In this document: one piece after another, positions 61,400 to 64,000 of the stretch | How positions within the stretch are numbered: the first letter of the stretch is position 1 | Layout: every line of letters starts with the position of its first letter | Made by a program: the position numbers and the translations under genes | The notes under the pieces: generated by a model | Database searches by the model: none | What the model saw: only the letters and a program-made list of their open reading frames with translations | Told to the model about the DNA's origin: nothing | Assembly (NCBI GenBank): GCA_963720775.1 | Contig: CAVRGR010000007.1 | Coordinates: forward strand, 558,001-622,000 | Direction: 5' to 3' | Length of the DNA stretch: 64,000 nucleotides | DNA from: JAENVT01 sp963720775 | GTDB taxonomy: Bacteria > Actinomycetota > Acidimicrobiia > Acidimicrobiales > Ilumatobacteraceae

Positions 61400-62278
61400 C
61401 AGGTCGAGCACCTGCAGGTACACGCGTTGCGCCCCGGCAGCGATGTACTGCCGGATCGTCGCGGCAGTTTCCTCCGCTGAGCCGGCGGCACCATCGCGTC
61501 GGAGCTCATCCGGTGTCCGGCCGATCGCCGTGGCGCGACGGACGACGTCGGCCTCGGTTCCGGCGGCGCACACCACCAGGGCGGCCGAGTAGCGGATCGG
61601 GTGGTCGCGTTCGATGGCTGCGCACGCCGCCTCGACGAGCTGCTTGCGTTGGTTGAAGGCGCCGATAGAGGCGAAGGCGACGTTGTACTCGGTCGCGTAT
61701 CGAGCAGCGAGAGCAGGTGTGCGCGAGCGGCCGCTTCCGCCGATGATGATCGGTAGCGGTCGTTGTACCGGTTTGGGGAGGCCGGGCGAGTTGGTCACGC
61801 TGTGCACGGTGCCCTCGTAGCTGAAAGTTTCGCCAATCGGTGTGTTCCACAACCCGTCGAGGATCGCCAGCTGATCGCTGAGGTCGTCGAAGCGCCTCGG
61901 TGCGTCAGGGAAGTCGAAGCCGTAAGCGAGGTGCTCGGCTTCGTACCAGCCGGCCCCGATGCCCAGTTCGATTCGCCCGCCACTCATCTGGTCGACCTGG
62001 GCGACACTGATCGCCAGCAACCCAGGCCCACGGAACGTCACCGGCGAAACCAGCGTGCCCAGTCGGATCCGCGACGTTTCGCGAGCCAGGCCTCCCAGGG
62101 TCACCCACGCGTCGGTCGATCCGGGCAGGCCGGTGACGCCGCCCATCTTCAAGTAGTGGTCGCTGCGGAAGAACCCACCGAAGCCTAGGGATTCGGTGCG
62201 TTTGGCGACCGCCAGCAGAGTGTCGTAGGAAGCGCCCTGCTGGGGCTCGGTGAAGATGCACAGGTCAGTCAGCTGCAT
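61343..62278 (-). CDS. LLM class F420-dependent-type oxidoreductase
   Basis: The 311-residue protein has the luciferase-like TIM barrel: YDTLLAVAKRTESLGFGGFFRSDHYL, IRLGTLVSPVTFRGPGLLAISVAQVDQMSGGRIELGIGAGWYEAEH and PLPIIIGGSGRSRTPALAARYATEYN. This subgroup (TIGR03560-like) in actinobacteria uses coenzyme F420. The substrate is unknown. The ATG at 62278 begins the typical MQLTDLCIFTEPQ. Confidence 0.9.
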   Translation of the reverse strand: MQLTDLCIFTEPQQGASYDTLLAVAKRTESLGFGGFFRSDHYLKMGGVTGLPGSTDAWVTLGGLARETSRIRLGTLVSPVTFRGPGLLAISVAQVDQMSGGRIELGIGAGWYEAEHLAYGFDFPDAPRRFDDLSDQLAILDGLWNTPIGETFSYEGTVHSVTNSPGLPKPVQRPLPIIIGGSGRSRTPALAARYATEYNVAFASIGAFNQRKQLVEAACAAIERDHPIRYSAALVVCAAGTEADVVRRATAIGRTPDELRRDGAAGSAEETAATIRQYIAAGAQRVYLQVLDLSDLDHLDFIAGEVAPLLA

Positions 62279-62311
62279 ATCCGGGACAGTACCCGTCGCG
62301 ACGCCTTCGGC

Positions 62312-63547
62312 TCAGGCGAGGATCGCTTGGTACACGAGTTGCTTGAGCTGTGGGCGGATCGGGTGGGTGCTGCTGGGGAGCAGCTGTGTGAAGAACTGCA
62401 CCGTGAGGTCTTCGGCGGGATCGACCCAGAACGCGGTGCTGGCCGCGCCACCCCATGCGTAGTCGCCGACGCTGCCGGGAACGCGGGCCTTGACAGGATC
62501 GATCGTCACGCTCACGCCGAGCCCGAAGCCTACGCCATCGAACGCAGTTTCGGCGAACAACGGACGGCCGAACGAGCGTAGGTCGACACCGCCCGGCAGG
62601 TGGTTGCTGGCCATGTAGTTCACCGTGCCCGGGGCCAGCACGCGCACGCCGTCGAGCTCGCCGCCGCGGACCAGCATCTGCGTGAACCGGTGGTAGTCGT
62701 GGGCGGTGCTCACCAGGCCACCACCACCGAGGTGGGCCTTGGGTTCGTGCCGCGCGCCGCGGTCCATGGCCTCGAGACGAACGGCTTTGCGTGTCTCGGG
62801 ATGCGCTCCGTAGAGAGCGGCGAGGCGCGGTGCGTGAGCGTCGTCGACGAACCAGCCGGTGTCCGACATTCCCAGCGGCTCGAGAAGTCGCGTGCGCATC
62901 AACTCGTCAAGTCGCTGACCGGTGACGACTTCGAGCACACGACCGAGAACATCGAGACCGACCGAGTAGTTCCACTCGGTCCCGGGCTGGAACAGCAGTG
63001 GGAGCGCGGCCCACTTGTCGACGATCCCTTCGAGATCGAGATCGCGAGGCACGCCCCATTCGAAGCCGGCCTGGCGGTACATCTCGTCGACCGGGTGTGC
63101 ATACATGAAGCCGTAGGTGAGACCGCTGGTGTGGGAGAACAGATGCCACAACCGCATCTTCTCGACGACGGGATCGAACAGCGGCGCCCGCGTGCTACCA
63201 GCGCGCCACACCTTCTGCCCGGCGAACGCCGGAATGTAGTGATGCACGGGGTCGTTCAGTTCGAACGCACCCTCCTCCCACAACTGCAGGGCGAGCACCG
63301 CGGTGAGCGGCTTGGTCATCGAGAAGATGCGCCAGATCGTGTCGGTCTCGACCGGGAGCGACGCCTCGACATCTCGGTGCCCGTACGTCGAGACGTGGAC
63401 GAGCTTGCCGCGGCGGCTGACGGTGATCAGCCAGCCCGGCAGCCGCCCATCGTCGACGTATCTGCGGAAATGAGCGTCGAGCCGCGCCAGGCGCTCGCCC
63501 GACATTCCGACGTCGGCCGCGTCGCCATCCGTCCGCAGTGAGGTCAT
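62312..63547 (-). CDS. beta-lactamase-family serine hydrolase
   Basis: The 411-residue protein has the class C β-lactamase/esterase fold. The nucleophile is in FSMTKPL (SxxK), the second motif is WNYSVGLDVLGRVLE (Tyr-Ser), and the third, toward the end, is YAWGGAASTAFWVDP. There is no signal peptide. Such cytoplasmic members are mostly esterases or amidases. It lies 33 bp upstream of the oxidoreductase on the same strand. Confidence 0.9.
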   Translation of the reverse strand: MTSLRTDGDAADVGMSGERLARLDAHFRRYVDDGRLPGWLITVSRRGKLVHVSTYGHRDVEASLPVETDTIWRIFSMTKPLTAVLALQLWEEGAFELNDPVHHYIPAFAGQKVWRAGSTRAPLFDPVVEKMRLWHLFSHTSGLTYGFMYAHPVDEMYRQAGFEWGVPRDLDLEGIVDKWAALPLLFQPGTEWNYSVGLDVLGRVLEVVTGQRLDELMRTRLLEPLGMSDTGWFVDDAHAPRLAALYGAHPETRKAVRLEAMDRGARHEPKAHLGGGGLVSTAHDYHRFTQMLVRGGELDGVRVLAPGTVNYMASNHLPGGVDLRSFGRPLFAETAFDGVGFGLGVSVTIDPVKARVPGSVGDYAWGGAASTAFWVDPAEDLTVQFFTQLLPSSTHPIRPQLKQLVYQAILA

Positions 63548-63617
63548 CGTCGAGGACGATACGACTACCGGCGTCCGAGGTGAGGGTCGGGCGGCGCGAA
63601 CTCAGCTCAACTGAACG

Positions 63618-64000
63618 TCACTGTTGGGCGGCTCGATACGGCGTCATGTCGATGCCGGGATAGCGGATCTCCATGTCGGTGATCGTTTGATCGGTCCAAT
63701 ACGCGTGCCCTGGCGCGGGAATGTCGAGCAGGGTGCGAGTCGCGGCATCGACGTTGGTGACGAACTCGATCATCTCGGGGCGTTGCCCGAGGTGGCCGAA
63801 CGAGTGCTTGTTCGTCCACGTCGCGTCGGCGGCCTTGTAGTCGGCCAGGATCGTGAACCGCGAAGCACCGGGCGCCTTCAGCGAGGTTGCCCGGTGGAAG
63901 ACCTCGGTCGAATAGAACAGCGTCGTCCCGGCTCGCCCGCTGGCCAGAACCTCGAGGTCGCGGAGCTCACCCGGCTCGGTTCGACGCCGGCCGAGAGGTA
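63618..64000 (-). CDS. phytanoyl-CoA dioxygenase family protein, C-terminal part (cut by window edge)
   Basis: About 127 residues are visible. The segment TTLFYSTEVFHRATSLKAPGASRFTILADYK carries the distal iron-ligand His and the Arg that binds 2-oxoglutarate in PhyH-type dioxygenases. After it comes WTNKHSFGHLGQRPEMIEFV and an end rich in short loops (HAYWTDQTITDMEIRYPGIDM). These Fe(II)/2-oxoglutarate enzymes hydroxylate diverse small molecules. The catalytic HxD is beyond the window. Confidence 0.75.
   Translation of the reverse strand, partial: PLGRRRTEPGELRDLEVLASGRAGTTLFYSTEVFHRATSLKAPGASRFTILADYKAADATWTNKHSFGHLGQRPEMIEFVTNVDAATRTLLDIPAPGHAYWTDQTITDMEIRYPGIDMTPYRAAQQ

Overview
The window is a 64 kb, GC-rich chromosomal stretch of an actinobacterium. 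Many genes start with GTG and many neighbours overlap by ATGA or GTGA. The left part keeps the order seen in mycobacteria around pcnA, a DUF6049 membrane protein, sigM, an anti-sigma factor, trxB, trxA and cwlM, next to rpsF-ssb-rpsR-rplI-dnaB. Protein flavour (F420-type oxidoreductase, DUF5318, secreted repeats of the SNxNYxxGxxVAN type, CarF-like desaturase) suggests class Acidimicrobiia, close to Ilumatobacter. That placement is an inference from recall of families, not from a search. No prophage, CRISPR array, rRNA operon or insertion sequence is visible. One tRNA (Gly, CCC) is present.

Layout. 0-9.2 kb, minus strand: a CwlM-like peptidoglycan-binding protein (cut by the window edge, apparently with an ATT start), trxA, trxB, a holin-like membrane protein, an anti-sigma/ECF sigma pair, a membrane Ser/Thr kinase, DegV, a DUF6049 protein and a GNAT acetyltransferase. 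9.2-14.7 kb, plus strand: an AcuC-like deacetylase, the CCA-adding enzyme and a membrane PAS-GGDEF-EAL protein. 16.7-20.0 kb: rpsF-ssb-rpsR-rplI-dnaB, with DnaA-box-like sites in front of dnaB. 20-28 kb: a histidinol-phosphate-type aminotransferase, a degenerate GGDEF protein, RidA, a PspC envelope-stress module with its own two-component system, and csbD. 28-34 kb: two OmpR regulators, a sensor kinase and an ABC-2 transporter with a NEW3-domain partner. 34-43 kb: LapA-like protein, DNA methyltransferase fusion, GH94 phosphorylase, class III aminotransferase, tRNA-Gly, dcd and a secreted repeat protein. 43-51.5 kb: Hdr-like Fe-S membrane protein, PRC-barrel, cNMP-binding protein, gpmA, MMPL transporter and a NarL-type two-component system. 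51.5-64 kb: glycosyltransferase, maltokinase-like kinase, flavin monooxygenase, SIS protein, CarF-like lipid desaturase, OmpR two-component system, ApbE, F420-type oxidoreductase, beta-lactamase-like hydrolase and a partial PhyH dioxygenase.

Most notable signals. (1) A structured ~103-nt element occurs twice, just after the stop codons of dnaB and dcd. The copies align without gaps at about 62% identity (64/103, counted by eye) and show compensatory changes in two hairpins. (2) Three sigma-B/SigF-type promoters with identical 14-nt spacing precede csbD, a LapA-like gene and a PRC-barrel gene, suggesting one stress regulon. (3) Three CTTGG half-sites in 11-bp phase lie in the divergent promoter of an OmpR system. 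(4) Frame breaks affect three genes between 33 and 43 kb, and a kinase lacking a normal stop lies just outside that interval; these may be sequencing errors or real decay. (5) A complete kinase with an extracellular discoidin-like domain occupies the place where mycobacteria carry the MurJ-pseudokinase fusion, with no murJ beside it.
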